Below are positions 1-16,091 of a stretch of 64,000 nucleotides of DNA, in pieces (position 1 is the first letter of the stretch; every line of letters begins with the position of its first letter). The position numbers were made by a program, and so were the translations under genes. This DNA is from Tetragonia tetragonoides (taxonomy: Eukaryota; Streptophyta; Magnoliopsida; Caryophyllales; Aizoaceae): contig CM076139.1 of NCBI GenBank assembly GCA_038025085.1, positions 19,733,307 through 19,797,306 of the forward strand, given 5' to 3'. Under the pieces are notes generated by a model. It was not told the origin of the DNA and did no database searches. It saw only the letters and a program-made list of their open reading frames with translations.

Positions 1-195
1 TATCCTCTGATTGACCTAATTCTTTTTACATTGGATTCCTTATTCAAAGGATTTTCTTTGGACATATCATAAGCCCAATTTTCACTATTATTTTGGGAGT
101 TATGGCCCAAACACTAGAGAGGTGTCCGTTTCGATATACCTTGCTTGCGGTAATCGGATCATATCTCTTTCGTTTCTTATTGGACTTGGACCCAT

Positions 196-950
<755 letters not shown>

Positions 951-1542
951 TGACAACGTACAATAATTCGGAAAAAAAAAAAAAAAACGAATAGCAATTG
1001 CAGCAATAGGTTTTTTTAATACAGCAACATTGTCCACTTTTAAAAGCTCTATATAGCTTAATACAAGCTAAAAACTCCATTTTCTTTCAGAAGCCAAGAG
1101 ATTAATAATGATCTTGCGGTTTATATTCTTATAACTTTATTGTTGAAAGTTGCCATTATTCAGACTGCGAGACAAATTGCTTTAGAATCAATTGATTAAT
1201 ACTATTACTAAAATCACTAGGATTTACACAAATGTTTGTTGTAGGAATCGGTTGATTTTGTGCCCAAACTAACAAACACATCACCGTTGATTTTATGCCC
1301 GAATCAACTAACGCATCAACGTCTCCTCCTAATTAGGAGTTTATTCTTCATCTTAGGTGGCTCAACACACGGAACGCTCTCCCTATACCGTGAGTATCCC
1401 GCCTCTCTACGGCCGTCGTGCTATAGCTCTTCTGTTTGCTCTCCCTGTCACTTTTATCAGCACCCATTATACCCTAGCATCCCAATGGTACTAAGCTTCA
1501 TATGTGGGCCCAATTCAGCCCATTAGAAGATAAAGTCTAATT
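951..1542. other. Intergenic stretch without a recognisable gene
   Basis: AT-rich sequence with short poly-A and poly-T runs. The longest open reading (1,260-1,526, plus) has no motif and no codon character I recognise. Nothing else is supportable here. Confidence 0.6.
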
Positions 1543-1608
1543 CGGTTTTTTTGTTGGTGCAAGAAAGGGGCAAGCCCCAGAACTAATTTAAGTAGTAGGA
1601 ATACTTCG
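1543..1608 (-). mobile_element. 3' tail of an old LINE, left piece (split by the solo LTR)
   Basis: Read on the minus strand the piece gives a GGGGCTTGCCCCTTTCTTGCACC-like 3' UTR followed by an A-rich tail, as at the ends of many plant L1-type LINEs. Its continuation is at 10,451-10,640, where an RNase H-like C-terminal coding remnant ends. The solo LTR lies between, with a 5 bp duplication (cttcg) on each side. The pairing of the two pieces is inferred from this join. Confidence 0.5.
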
Positions 1609-1852
1609 TGTAATATCCCGTAAATTATTTATTTTGAATAATTTATTTACTTGATTATTTATATTGGTAAAATATTTATTGGTTTTGGATTTAATATTTA
1701 AAAAGAAAAAAAAGAATTTCGAATTTTAATTTAAAATAAATTAGAAATCAACTTTTAAGTGATTTATTGGGTTTCAAATTGTATTTTGGCTAAAGTCAAA
1801 TACTGACTTAATTTCCTAGTCCTTTTTGCCTCACGTTTTTCCCCCCATCTGT

Positions 1853-1859
1853 TATATAA
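1853..1859 (+). promoter_or_regulatory. TATA box of the solo LTR
   Basis: TATATAA followed after about 55 bp by a CT-rich leader (from 1,900), a typical LTR U3/R arrangement. It supports a plus orientation for the LTR. Confidence 0.45.
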
Positions 1860-3258
1860 GTGTCGTAAAAATAAAATAAAAAAAGAAAAGGAATCATGTT
1901 CTCCTTTCTTCTCAGTGTCACGTTCAACAAAAAAAAGAAACAAAACCCTCTTCTCTTTCTCCTTCTACCTCACATACGACACCATCACCACCAGCCATCA
2001 TCTTTTCTCTCTCTCCCTGTCCCCACGGTGCGCCTATTCCGGTGAGCCACCCCAGCGGCCGGCGACCTTCGCCGTGGTAGTTTCTCTCTTCTTTGTTTCG
2101 TGTGTGGTTTGCCCGAGTTGGCGCTACTGCTGTTGCTCTGCTGTTTGCGGGCTGTCAACCACCAGAAGATGGTCTTCGACTCAACCCGACAGCCCTCCTC
2201 CTTCTTCATTGATTGGTAACCAAAAACCCCAAACCCTAGATTGCTTAATTACTATGCTTAATTGATTTTGCTGAATTCTGGTTTGGGCACTATGTGGATA
2301 TGTTTTGCTCTAATTATTATGCATATGCTGTGGAGAACAGGTTGATTGATTGAGGGAATTTGTATGCTTAATTGTTTTGAACTTGGATTAAAGATAACCC
2401 TTCGTTCTATTGGGATGATTAGTTTTATATATACATGTATATGCTATATGTTGATTTAATTCTGAATTTTACTGTTTCTCTAGCTATTCTAGCTATTTGA
2501 CTATATGAGTAATTGAATATTTGAATTTGTGTGGAGTATTTGGTGAGTGAAATCCTGTTCTGCACCTTCATGTTTCAATTCGACTTTTTTAGGTTTGGAT
2601 TCTGAATATGGTCAAAACATGAAAGTTGTAGCCCTCGTTGTAAGGTTGCCACAGGTTTTTGAATCACCTCGATACGATGTCTAACGAGTGAGATATGGCC
2701 AAAATACAGAACTGCTGTAATAATCACCTGAAAACAGAGATTTAACCCTTTAAGCTCTTGAACCCAAATTGATGCTTGAACTACATGGCTTTTGTGAAAA
2801 CTTGTGTAAGTGTATAGTTGCCTATGATCTTGGATATGTATTAGTTATATTAAGGTGGGATATAATCATGTGATATGTGCAAGAGTTGCTGATAATTACT
2901 ACTAAGACTTTAGATGAGTTTGTAGTATGTTTGTAGCCCTCTAGATTTGATTTATGCTCATGTAAATCTTGTTTATAGCTGCTGGTTTTATGGTATAAAG
3001 TACGTTTTTGCAATGTAAAAGATTGTTCTATTGGGTGTGTTATTAATCTTGGAAAAGCTTGATTAGTTGCAGACTGATTGTGGTATTAAATGTCTATTGT
3101 TTGTGCTTGTTTATGGAGCTGTTGAATGCTAAAATTATAATGTTAAGTATGCTGAAATTATAGTTTTAGTTATGCTGGAATTATGACGTGAATGACTCGC
3201 TTGGTTAGTATAGAGAGTTATTTGACTTGTGCTTGTGAGCTAGTTTTTGGTAAAGATT

Positions 3259-5354
3259 CCTTGTTGTTTGAAGTGCGGGTCGACGGAAATTTGTTGGCAG
3301 GGGAGGGAAAGGGAGAGACCTGGGGATGTCGGAGTGATGGGTGCTCCAAGGCGGGGACAGCCTGAGGTAGCAGCGAAATCACCGGAGTTTTCGCATGACA
3401 GCCGTGATCTTGGGTTACATTCAGATCGGAGGGGGGAGAAATTGCCGGTGAGGGAGATTGGTAAGGGAAGGGATAGCTTTGGCAGGCGCGAGATTTATGC
3501 GCGTGATTCTCGCTGGGGTGATTTGGGTCATGACCGAGTTAATGGGATTGGTTTGCCAGCACGTGGGATTTCAAAATTGGGAAAAAGGTCTGTTTTTTCA
3601 AGACTTGGGCCAGGGTCACAACTTGAGAGACAACAGGCCCAAGGTCGAAGGGGCAGCTTTCACTTAAATTTAAGGCCCAGCGGTTTTGCCCAGGTCGGGA
3701 GTAGAGGTCAAAGGGGTGGCCAACAAACTAATTATTTTCAGCCCATCCAAAATTTAATTTAGAGAAGGGTGCTGGGCCATCTAGACAGCCAAGGGATTCA
3801 GTGTTCCAGGGAATTCAACAAGGTTCTAGATCTCTTCAAGCCAGAGCAGGGGAAGGGAGAGGGACACACCAGTACTCAGGCCCAGTTCATGGGGCCCGAC
3901 CCTCTGCCTTTCTCAGATTGGGACAGCAGGCGTCTCGAGGACAGCAAGCGACTCTTCAGCAAGAGGGCCTGCCTGGTCGGCAGCAGAGCTCCGGCAACCG
4001 GAGTCGACGGCCACCAGGGGGTTCTGGGCACCGCCATGTTCCGGCGGTGGCGGAAAATTCCGGCGGTCGTCGTGGGCAGCCTTCCTTGCCCAGGCGGAGA
4101 CAGCAGGGTGGTCTGGGCGGCACGAATCCAGGTGGTAAGGAGCTGTCAGGTGGTTTAGGGCTGGCGGTGAATAGTGGGAAGGCTGTGGAAACCGCCTCCG
4201 GTGAGCTATTGTCGCATCCTGAGCAGGTCAGTGGGGAGGGTGTTATATCTGATTCCGGCGAGCCAGTGGCGGGTATTGGGCCCGTTAGCGGGGAGGGTAC
4301 AAGTGGGTTTTCTTCTGGAAATTTGCAGGTGGAAGTTGTCCCTAAAACACCTGTATCAGGTGGCGAGGGTGTTGCTGTTCTTAGGGGGTCAGAGGGGGTG
4401 AAGAGTAGTGGTTTGGCAGGCCTTGGGCAGTTGACACGGGCTGCTGTAGCTTCTTCTCCACTATGGAGAGGGGGTTTTCTCAGAGAATTGTGTCATGTTG
4501 GTACCTGGCTAGCGGAGGTTGGGGCACGAGTTCAGCAAGCAGGTCAACGTGAAGGTCCTGTAGCTGAGTCTCAGGCGAGGTTACAAAGGGATTTTTGTGG
4601 GGAACCTGTACTAGATTTTACCCGTACCCAGGGGGGATCCTCCTACTGGGAATCAATTTTTGATGATGATGATGAGGATGATCTTCTTGGGTCACTGGAT
4701 GGTGACGATGATTTACTCTTGAACAGGTTAAGGGAGCTTGAGGATAAGGAGGTGGAGGAGATAGAGGAGGTGAATTTGTTTAATGCTGAGATGGTTCGGG
4801 GTGTGACGACGCAGCAGATCTCGGAGCCCATTCACAGTGTTCCTTTGCCTTGTGCCGAGGATACCAGGGCGCGTGCCCAAGAGGACCTTTCTACTTCCTT
4901 TTCCGCTTTACCCTTTTATTCTCTTTTTGTTGCTACCCCCCAAAAAGCACCTGCTTGTTCTATTGCTGACCATATGTTATCTGCTAATGTTTTTTCAGGT
5001 GCAAGCGGTGGAGATGGGGTTGTTGGGCAGGGCGTAACGCCAGTTCTGTCGATAGCGCCGGAAGTTTCTGTTGCTCCGTTGTGCCATGGGGAGTCAGAGG
5101 CCGAGAGGACGGTTGTGACCATTCCACCATTGGCGGGTGAGAGGGACGACCGAGACCCTCAGTCTCTTCTTCGTGATCTTGATTTTCGGGTTGTTGGTAC
5201 TTCAGGTCAGGTAGCTAATGTTCAGGTGTCTTCGAGGGGACCTCCCTCTCGGAGAAACAGGGTTGGCATTAGGGAGCTTCGGGGTCTTGAGACGACCCTT
5301 AATTATGGGGAAGGGGGGAGTCGTAGGTCTAGGGGTATCGGTGGTTTTAGATGA
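3259..5354 (+). pseudogene. LINE ORF1 (truncated, frameshifted)
   Basis: ORF1 of plant L1-type LINEs encodes an RNA-binding protein that packages the element RNA. Two open stretches in different frames cover it, 3,259-3,762 and 3,801-5,354, so there is a stop and a frameshift near 3,760-3,800. The left end begins with a CLKCG pair that may be what is left of a zinc knuckle. The usual N-terminal DUF4283 domain is absent, which fits 5' truncation at the insertion boundary. The second stretch (517 residues) is Gly/Arg/Ser-rich, then has a strongly acidic segment (about 4,660-4,790) and a Leu/Glu-rich segment. Its stop TGA at 5,352-5,354 overlaps the ATG of ORF2 in an ATGA arrangement. No domain name can be given for the C-terminal half. 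Confidence 0.75.
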
Positions 5355-8300
5355 AGATTTTGAGTTGGAATGTCAATGGTCTGGGGATGGTAGAGAAACA
5401 TAGTCTAGTGCAGGAAGTTGTCAGCCGGGCGCCTCCGGATGTGGTGATGTTTCAGGAGACGAAGGTGGAGGGAATGGATTCTTTTTTGTTCGAAGTCTTT
5501 GGGAGGCAGGGTCTAAAGATTGGGTTTGTTTGCCTTCTGTAGGAGCGTCGGGGGGTATTCTTATTGCTTGGGATACCCGTTTTGCGTCTCGAGTTGAGTC
5601 TCATTTTGGGCATTTTACTGTGTCGGTTCTGTTGAGTGTTCGTGGGAGGGGTGATTGGTGGGTGTCTTCTGTTTATGGCCCGTGTGGGGTTGCTGACCGT
5701 GAGTCGTTTTGGGAGGAGTTGGCGGCTCTTGCTGGTCTCTGTTTCCCTAGATGGGTTATTGGGGGTGACTTTAATGTGATCCGTCATGCGGGGGAACGGC
5801 GTGGTAGGGGGTTGACTGGGGGTATGATTGAGTTTGATTCCTTTCTCAGGGAGTCCGCCCTTCGCGATTTGCCTCTAGATAATGCTCAGTTTACTTGGGG
5901 TGTGAGCGGAAGGCGGGATGTAGCCTCTCTGATTGATAGGTTCCTTGTTACGAATGATTTTGAGGATGAGTTTCCATCTTTGGTACAGGAGATCCTGCCC
6001 CGTTCGTGTTCTGATCATTTTCCCCTTGTCTTACATTCTGCTTCCATTCAGTGGGGCCCGACCCCTTTCCGCTTTGAGAATATGTGGTGCTCCCACGCGG
6101 AGTTTGGGGTTAAGATTCGGGATTGGTGGGCGGAGTGTGAGGTTGAGGGCTGGAGGGGGTACTGTTTCATGAGGAGGTTGAGGTTTGTTAAGGAACGTTT
6201 GAAAGTTTGGAATAAGGAGACTTTTGGAGATGTGCGGGTGCGAAAGGGGAAGATCCTTAAGGAGATTTTGGTGACAGATCGGGCTTTGAGCGAGGAGGGC
6301 CATGATGAGGGGTTGCTGAGGAAGAGTGTTGATTTGAAAAATAGTCTAGAGGAGGTTTTGCTAAAGGAAAGGCAGAGTCAGCGTCAGAAGATGAAGGGGA
6401 GATGGGCGAAGGAGGGGGATGTGAGTTCTAGGTTATTCTTTAAAGTGGTTAATGGGAGGCGGAGGAGGAGTTTTGTTCGGGAGTTGGAGACTGATGATGG
6501 TGAGCGTGTGACTGATGTGAGTAGGATTAGTGACGAGATTACAGCTTTCTACAAGGGTCTTTTTGAGGAAGAAGTGATTGATAGAACGATGTTGGAGGGA
6601 GTTGAGTGGTCCCCTATTACGCCATTGCTTCGGGATTGGCTTGAGCGCCCTTTTGAGTTAGAGGAGATACGGGCAGCGGTGTTTAGGATGGATCGAGAGA
6701 AAGCCCCGGGGCCGGATGGATTCACTATGGCCTATTACCAGGATTGCTGGGAGGTCATCAAGGAGGATCTGCTTGGAGTTTTTACTGAGTTTCATGCCAC
6801 AGGGGTGATTTGGAAGAGTATGAACTCTAACTTTATCACCCTCGTCCCTAAGAAGGATCGGTCGATTAAGGTGAGGGATTTTAGGCCATTTAGCTTAGTC
6901 ACCAGCGTCTATAAGATTTTAACTAAGGTTCTGTCTATTAGACTTGGGGCGGTTTTGTCTGGGACTATCTCGGCTGCCCAGAGCGCTTTTGTGGAAGGTC
7001 GCCAGATCATTGATGTAGCATTGGTTGCTAATGAGGTGGTTGATGGTGCTCGCCAGAATAACCACTCTGGGATTGTTTTTAAGTTGGACTTTGAGAAAGC
7101 TTATGATCGAGTTAGTTGGGGTTTTTTGGATCGCGTCTTAGATAGGAAGGGCTTCGGGGGGCGTTGGCGCACCTGGATAAGAGGTTGTTTGTCCAACGCT
7201 AGTTTTTCTGTCCTTGTTAATGGGGCGGCGTGTGACTGGTTTACTTCGTCACGTGGTTTGCGCCAGGGGGATCCCCTTTCCCCTTTTCTATTCACCCTTG
7301 TCGTTGATGTTCTTGGCCGAATGTTGGATAGGGGAGTGGAGCGGGGGCTTGTTGAGGGATTTCGGGTGGGTCGGGAAAGGGTTTGTGTTTCCCACCTGCA
7401 GTTTGCCGATGATACGATCCTCTTCCTTTCGGCTGAAGCCGAAGGTTTTAAGAGGGTACTTACGCTCTTACAAGTTTTTGAGGTTGTGTCGGGGATGAGA
7501 ATTAATCCGTCTAAGTGTAGTTTGGCGGTGGTCAACGTGGGGGAAGATGTTCTGAACTCCCTGGCTGGTCTAGTGGGTTGTCAGGTTCAGCAGTGGCCGC
7601 TTACTTATTTGGGGGTGCCCCTACGGGGTAATCCCAGATCGGTTTCCTTTTGGGAACCGGCGGTGTCTAGAGTGGCTAAGCGTCTAGATGGTTGGAAAGG
7701 GGTGTGTTTCTCTTTGGGTAGGATCACTATTTTACATTCCTGCCTAGCTAGCATCCCTCTTTACTACCTTTCCCTTTTTAAAATTCATGTTAGTGTAGCT
7801 AATAGGATTGAGAGGATGATGAAGGACTTTCTTTGGTCGGGGGCTGGTGAGGGTAAGAGAGATCATTTGGTTAGTTGGGACCATGTTTGCCGGCCGAAAA
7901 CTGAGGGGGGCTTGGGTTTTGGTAGATTGGTGCCCAAAAACATTTCGCTAGTGGGTAAGTGATTATGGCGTTTTCCCCTAGAATCTGACTCCCTATGGCA
8001 CCGAGTTATCAGAAGCAAGTACGGCCTTCAGCATAATGGGTGGGACGCGCAAGCCAGCTCCACTGTCTCCCATGCTTGCCCTTGGAAGTTCGTTTCCCAG
8101 GTATCGTCTTTATTCTTTCCCCTGGTCAGGTATAATGTGGGTAATGGTCAACGGGTTCGGTTCTGAGAAGATGTGTGGAATGGTGAAACTCCTTTCTCTT
8201 CTACATATCCGCGGGTTTTTCGTTTGTCCACTCTTCACGGGGCGCCTGTGGATGATTTTTACTCAGAGGTTGGTGGTTCCTGGGACTTACACCTTCGACG

Positions 8301-8980
8301 ACCACCCCGCGATATAGAAATGGAGGAACTCGTTTCCCTCCTGGGTGTCCTCCACACTAGGCTTCTCGTCCCTAGGGACGATTCTCGGACTTGGATTGGG
8401 GACTCCTCTGGGGTTTTCTCTTCCAAGTCCTTCCTCCATCATCTTAGCCTTCCGTCACAGTTTCCACATTTTCCACTTTCCTCTTATATTTGGAAGTCCA
8501 AGGTTCCTCTGAAGGTTCGTGCTTTTGTGTGGACTTTGGTGCTTGGTAAGGTGAACACTAGTGATATGGTGCAACGGCGGAGGCCACATATGTGTCTTCT
8601 TCCCAGCATGTGTGTGATGTGTCGGCAAGACGGAGAGAGTTGTTTGCATTTGTTTGTGATGTGTAATTTTGCGAGGGCCTTGTGGGATAGGCTGTTGTGT
8701 GGGGAGCCTTTTGTGTGCCCTACTACTGTGGGGAAATCAGATGCGATTTTCTGCTATGCGGAGGGGGAAGGAGGGTACGATGTTGTGGCGGTGTGCCGGT
8801 TTAGCTATTCTTTGGTGCACTTGGTTAGAGAGGAACTCGAGGATTTTCTCTGACGCGGGAAAGAGTATCGATTTAGTTTGGGGACATATAGTTTATTTGG
8901 CATCCCTTTGGGCGAAGGCGGCTGGTGCCTTCAAGGGGGTGCCACTGACGGTCATTCAACGCAATTGGCGTGATTTGTAG
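5351..8980 (+). pseudogene. LINE ORF2: AP endonuclease, reverse transcriptase, zf-RVT
   Basis: ORF2 nicks the target and copies the element RNA by target-primed reverse transcription. The start MKILSWNVNGLG with QETK at about residue 36 is the APE-type endonuclease N-terminus. GGDFNV follows near 5,762 and SDHFPLVL near 6,013. The RT has APGPDGF, the RQGDPLSPFLF segment and FADD at 7,402-7,413. The zf-RVT domain (W-K-S-K-V-P-L-K, then C-x2-C and H-L-F-x2-C) lies at about 8,490-8,690. A typical LINE C-terminus (CTWLERNSRIF) ends at 8,980. Lesions: a frameshift near 5,500, TGG to TGA at 7,960-7,962, a second TGA at an expected Trp near 8,166, and a frameshift near 8,780. The start follows ORF1 by ATGA overlap, consistent with termination-reinitiation. 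Confidence 0.92.
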
Positions 8981-9447
8981 ATACTTTATTTTTATTTTTG
9001 TTCTTTGAGGATACCTTATCCTCCATTTTGTATTCTTTCACTATTTGATTAATAAAAATTTTCTCTTATCTAAAAAAATACGTTTTTGGTAAAGATTGAA
9101 ATATGTATTGTGATCTTGACATGAATACTTTTATGAGAATTGGTGGGATAATCCTTTTGGACTATCTGGTTACGACTTTATGAGATTTGAACTTGACTAG
9201 TGGCTAGTATACCTTGGATTGATTGATGGTTATGGATTTGAGATGAATTGGTGATATGACATTTTGTTGGACTTTTAATGTTTATTGGTGTGAACACTTG
9301 AATTCTCTTAAGCTATTAATACTTAAACTTGAATAATTGAGGGCAAGATAACTTTTGGGTAGGATCCCTCGAAGGTGATGAACATGGGCAACTTATGAGA
9401 GAAGATGTGGAGAAGGCCTTCCACAAACCCTCTTATGAGATTATTCC

Positions 9448-9517
9448 GATTACTCATGAACTTGGGGTAATCGTTTTGATTATGGATGTTTTGATTACTC
9501 ATGAACTTTGGGTAATC
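9448..9517 (+). repeat. 25 bp direct repeat inside the solo LTR
   Basis: GATTACTCATGAACTT followed by GGGGTAATC at 9,448-9,472 recurs at 9,493-9,517 with one base changed, 45 bp apart. It is a small internal duplication of the LTR. Confidence 0.8.
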
Positions 9518-10450
9518 TGTCTTCTCCTAGCCATGAACCACTATGACAGACCGCGGTCTTGAAAACCTCATAGGGCTAGGAGGGTGTGCATACTAGGGAC
9601 TTGGCCATTTGATTTGATTTGTGATCAGCATTGCGCTGAAAGTTGAGATCGTCTGATCTCGTCATTCTCTTCTCTCTATATTAAAAAAAAGTAAAATGAT
9701 GGGCTAAAACTCTCAAAGCTATTGAAATTTATGAATTTGTAATTCAAATGTGATGTGTGTATCTTTCTGCATAAAAGATGGGTTTGAATGATTTGTTGCA
9801 TGAAGTAATAAGGTGAACTTGTATATGTTACTTGGCTTGAGATTTGGAGTGACAGACTTGCGTGATTATAATGTCGTAAGACCTATGTCTGTTTAGATAT
9901 AATAATTGAGCATGCCTCTTGTTTTAGTTTTATTATATTATAAATGTTATTGCTTTATTATCGAGTGGATGTTTTTCTTTTCTATGTGTGTGTGTTGTCC
10001 ATTTACTTATGGTGGACTTATGATGAACCTTTTGCGGCTTAACTGCAACTGTGGGAGTAGATTGGAGTTTGTTTACAGGTTGATTGTGTATGAGGATCAC
10101 GCTTGGAGGATCGTTTCGAGTTGATCAGAAGATTAGTGTTTTCATTTGTAATTATAATTTTTACTTAACTCATTGAGTTGTAATTAGTAAAGCATTATAG
10201 TTTATATGGTTGGTTGGGCTTTGTAAGGGTTTGCCTTGCACTCATTCTATGAGTGAGTGTGGCAGTGATGCTCCGGATTTAGTTAGAAGTCTTTCGCTGT
10301 AATGTTTGGGTTGGTTGTATTTTTTCCGTTTAAGCAGGTTTTTATTTAGTCGATAACTTGGGATGTTCAGTTTACAAAGGAAACTCTGACGAAATTTTAG
10401 CTCTTATCTATTTTTGTTTATTTATTATTTAGAAAATAGGGGGTGTTACA

Positions 10451-10640
10451 CTTCGTGATCAAGCCACGCCTACTACATCTCATACAAAATCTGCCTAAGG
10501 GGAGGGGGTGCAACATCAAAGAACACAATAGTATCCGCTTGAGCACATCCATGATTAGCTAGCCTAACAATGGTCAATTTTAACTTCCCAATCTTGTTCA
10601 TGAAGGAGGCGTCTGCATTTCCTTACCATGAACGTTGCTG
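10451..10640 (-). mobile_element. Old LINE, right piece: RNase H-like C-terminus
   Basis: On the minus strand about 10,610 to 10,455 reads LKLTIVRLANHGCAQADT and then FFDVAPPPLRQILYEM before stops. This resembles the end of the RVT_3-type RNase H domain that closes ORF2 in many plant LINEs. It joins the 3' UTR-like piece at 1,543-1,608 when the solo LTR and one cttcg are removed. The remnant is too short for a firm family call. Confidence 0.45.
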
Positions 10641-11890
10641 GTTTGATACCAATATCCTACTAATCTCCTCTGCTCTGCATCCATTGTAGGAAAGTTGCTT
10701 TCGTTGCGCTGTGCCTATTCTATGACATACAAGTACTGTTCGATCACTGACGGAGTTTTACAAAATACCAAGAAAAAGACAGATCGGAGGGGAAAACATG
10801 CTAGCTGCCCAAAATAGGAGCGGCTCATTCTCGTCTCGTTGCTGATTTCTAGACAACTACTAACTCAAGCGGCAGTTTTCTCTGATGTCATAGCAAACAT
10901 ACATGTTCAATTAGCCTGGCTTCTCAACATCTTCGTGTTTCTCTCGGTTATTTCTAAAGATGGACCATTGAAAATGCACATAACATTACTAAATTGATGC
11001 ATTTACACTTGACACCAGGCCATGTATTCACCTCAGTTTTGCTTTCTCGGAGTGATACAAGTTAACAACCAAGTTCAAGTTCACATATGTTACAGTCCAG
11101 AAGTTAACTAGATTGTGTGGGTATAAATTATTTTCCTTGTGCTGTGCCTTTTTCTTTACCACGTACATATATACGAACAAAAGGCGTAAAGTTAAATCTT
11201 TAACACGTGTCAAGCATCCACAAGTGTAATGCGTGATGCGTAAATGCGGGGAATGGACTATTGGAGACGATCTCAATTCATAAATTAAACTACAACTATG
11301 GGTTCATATATACTTGTCCTAGATGGAGTTCCGTCTTTCTTGTCATGATGCTCATTGCTGGTCAGATTGTAGTTGATGCAACACTGGTGTCAGTCTTTAT
11401 TGTTGGCACTATTTTTGTGATCTATGGAACTGGCTGGTCTCATGATAGAAAGTGGAATCTTTTATAGGAAGAAGATTTCTATCAACGTTGATAAGCCAGT
11501 GATAATACATGCTGCTTAGCTTCTGAAGATGCATATATGCGGCGGGAAAACATGGGTCTGGGCTGGGCTCTGTCGTCCATATATAACACTAAGCCAAAGC
11601 GTCTAAACTATCTTACTAGTGCGAACACTAATTTTTGATTCGTGTATATTCTTGGATAGAGAGAAAAATTGAAGCCAAAAAGATAGGCTAAGCTAGAAAG
11701 CTCAATGAAGGGAGAATAGTACTGTATTTTGCTGCTGATGGTCAGAAATATGCTCACAAGGAGTAATTAATGATGATGAAGGAAAGGGAAACAGATCCCA
11801 AAGGGACCTCCAGTTTTCTTTTGCCTTTATTTAGTTGGAAAAAAAAAAGAGAACAATTTGGATGGTTGTCAATGTAGTAGGAAACAAATT
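10641..11890. other. Stretch without a recognisable gene
   Basis: No open reading frame here shows a known motif. A reading at 11,261-11,467 (plus) is rich in Val/Ile/Leu and could suggest a membrane segment, but it has no start context, homology or neighbouring exon I can support. Confidence 0.55.
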
Positions 11891-13485
11891 TAGGGGATCA
11901 TTTGTCCCCTTATCTATTCACTTTGTGTATGGAAGTTTTTTCTTCCATCTTATTGCAAGCCCAGACTAGTCGTCGGATTAAAGGTATAGTTGTTGCAAGA
12001 CGAGTGCCTTCTATTTCACATTTTTTCTTTGCAGATGATGCGTTGCTCTTCTTTCGCGTGTTGTACTCTTCTCCATGTATGGCTGTTAGCTCTATCATAG
12101 ATCGGTTTTGTCAAGTCTCTGGTGAAATGGTTAATCTTCAAAATCTTTTGTGCTTTTTAATGATAACATACCAACAGATCAGAAAAGTTCATTTACGGAG
12201 CAACTTAGAGTCCCTGAGAAGCTTCAAATGGGTTCGTATTTGGGCACCCCAGTCATCTTTGGGAAGAACAAGGCTAACTCTTTTTCCTTCCTTATTGACA
12301 AAGTCACAGCAAAGTTCAAACTTTGGTTTCATTTCGGTTTATCTCATGCTGGTAAGCTTGTCTTGATTAATGCAGTTTTAGTAGCGTTAAGTCTTCATGT
12401 GATTTCTATATTCCTAGTTCCCCTTAAAGTGTGTCACAGGATCAATTCCATGTTAGCTAATTTTTGGTGGCGAAGTTGCTCAGAAAGGAAAGGGTTGCAT
12501 TGGAAATCTAAAGATGTCCTTGCTTTGCCAAAAGGTGTAGGTGGCTTGGGCATTCAAGATGTTACAAGCTTCAATAAGGCTCTGCTGGGGAAGTTGGCTT
12601 GGCGAATTGTGACAAAACCAAACCTTTTGGTTTCTCAGGTCATGCTTGCTAGATATGGTGAGGGTCCAATTTCATTAGTCCGGAAGTGCAATCAGATTAT
12701 TAGGGGCGATGCCACTTGGGGCTGGAGAAGTCTTTTGGCTGCTGGAGCTAAGGTGGTTAATCAAGGCATTGGATGGTATATTAGAAAAGGAGACAAGGTT
12801 CGTGTTGAAGGTGATATATGGGCTTGCAATCAACCAGTTAAGCTAAGAGAAATTCAAAGATTTTCTAGACCATTATGGGTTCGTGATCTTATGGAAGCTA
12901 ATGGAAGAGCATGGGACCATGCTAAGTTGTTGCGTTGGTTTCATAAACAGGAAGTAGAAAGAACTTTGGCTGCAGCTATTCGTGGTGATTTGGGTGATGA
13001 TTCTTGTTCCTGGCGTTTTACAAAGTCCGGGTGTTATTCTGTTAAAACCGATTATGCGATTGTTATTCAAGAAGCTTTAGGTGTGGATAGGGAGGTTACG
13101 TGGAAAAGAATATTTTGGAGGAAATTTTGGGCAATGACTCCCTCTCCGAAATGGAAGACTTTGTTTGGAAGCTACTTAATAATTCACTAGCACTAAGGAG
13201 TAATTTAACAAGGCCAGGTGTGGTTTTCAGGGATCTACTGATTGTCGATTTTGTTCCAATGAGGTTGAATCTGCTGCTCATTTGTTCAGAGACTGTGAGT
13301 ATGTTAAGAGGATATGGGCTTCATGTAGGTTGGGTCTTAATCTGCATAATATTTACTATATTACTTTTGATAGCTGGTTAGAAAATCTCATACGTTACTT
13401 CTCCAAATTGCCTGATGACAATCTTTTTAGTTCACTTATTTTGTGGCTGTCCTCTAGAACATTTGGATTTCACGAAATAATATCG

Positions 13486-16091
<2,606 letters not shown>

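Larger units (their letters stand above)
3259..9081 (+). mobile_element. L1-type LINE nested in the solo LTR
   Basis: The element is bounded by a perfect 16 bp target duplication, gtttttggtaaagatt, at 3,243-3,258 and 9,082-9,097. It carries ORF1 and ORF2 (endonuclease, reverse transcriptase, zf-RVT) in the plus direction. It ends in a T-rich 3' UTR with AATAAAA near 9,050 and a short A-rich tail (taaaaaaata). Coding sequence begins immediately at the left boundary, so the copy is probably 5'-truncated within ORF1. The perfect duplication says it is younger than the LTR it entered, but ORF2 already has two nonsense codons and two frameshifts. Confidence 0.92.
1609..10450 (+). mobile_element. 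Solo LTR (about 3.0 kb without its nested LINE), probably Ty3/gypsy
   Basis: The ends are TGTAATATCCCG and GGGTGTTACA, an LTR-type TG...CA pair. They are flanked by the 5 bp duplication cttcg (1,604-1,608 and 10,451-10,455). Without the LINE at 3,259-9,081 and one copy of its target duplication, about 3.0 kb remains. The start sequence does not recur near the right end and no gag, pol, primer site or polypurine tract is present, so this looks like a solo LTR left by LTR-LTR recombination rather than a short full element. Its size and end sequence resemble Tekay/Del-type chromovirus LTRs, but that lineage call is a guess. The reading across 1,915-2,265 has no recognisable domain. Confidence 0.75.

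Noticed and set aside
1915..2265. Possible secreted Ser-rich protein
   Set aside because: The frame lies in the LTR leader after a TATA box, has no domain, and the opposite strand is equally open because of CT-rich composition.
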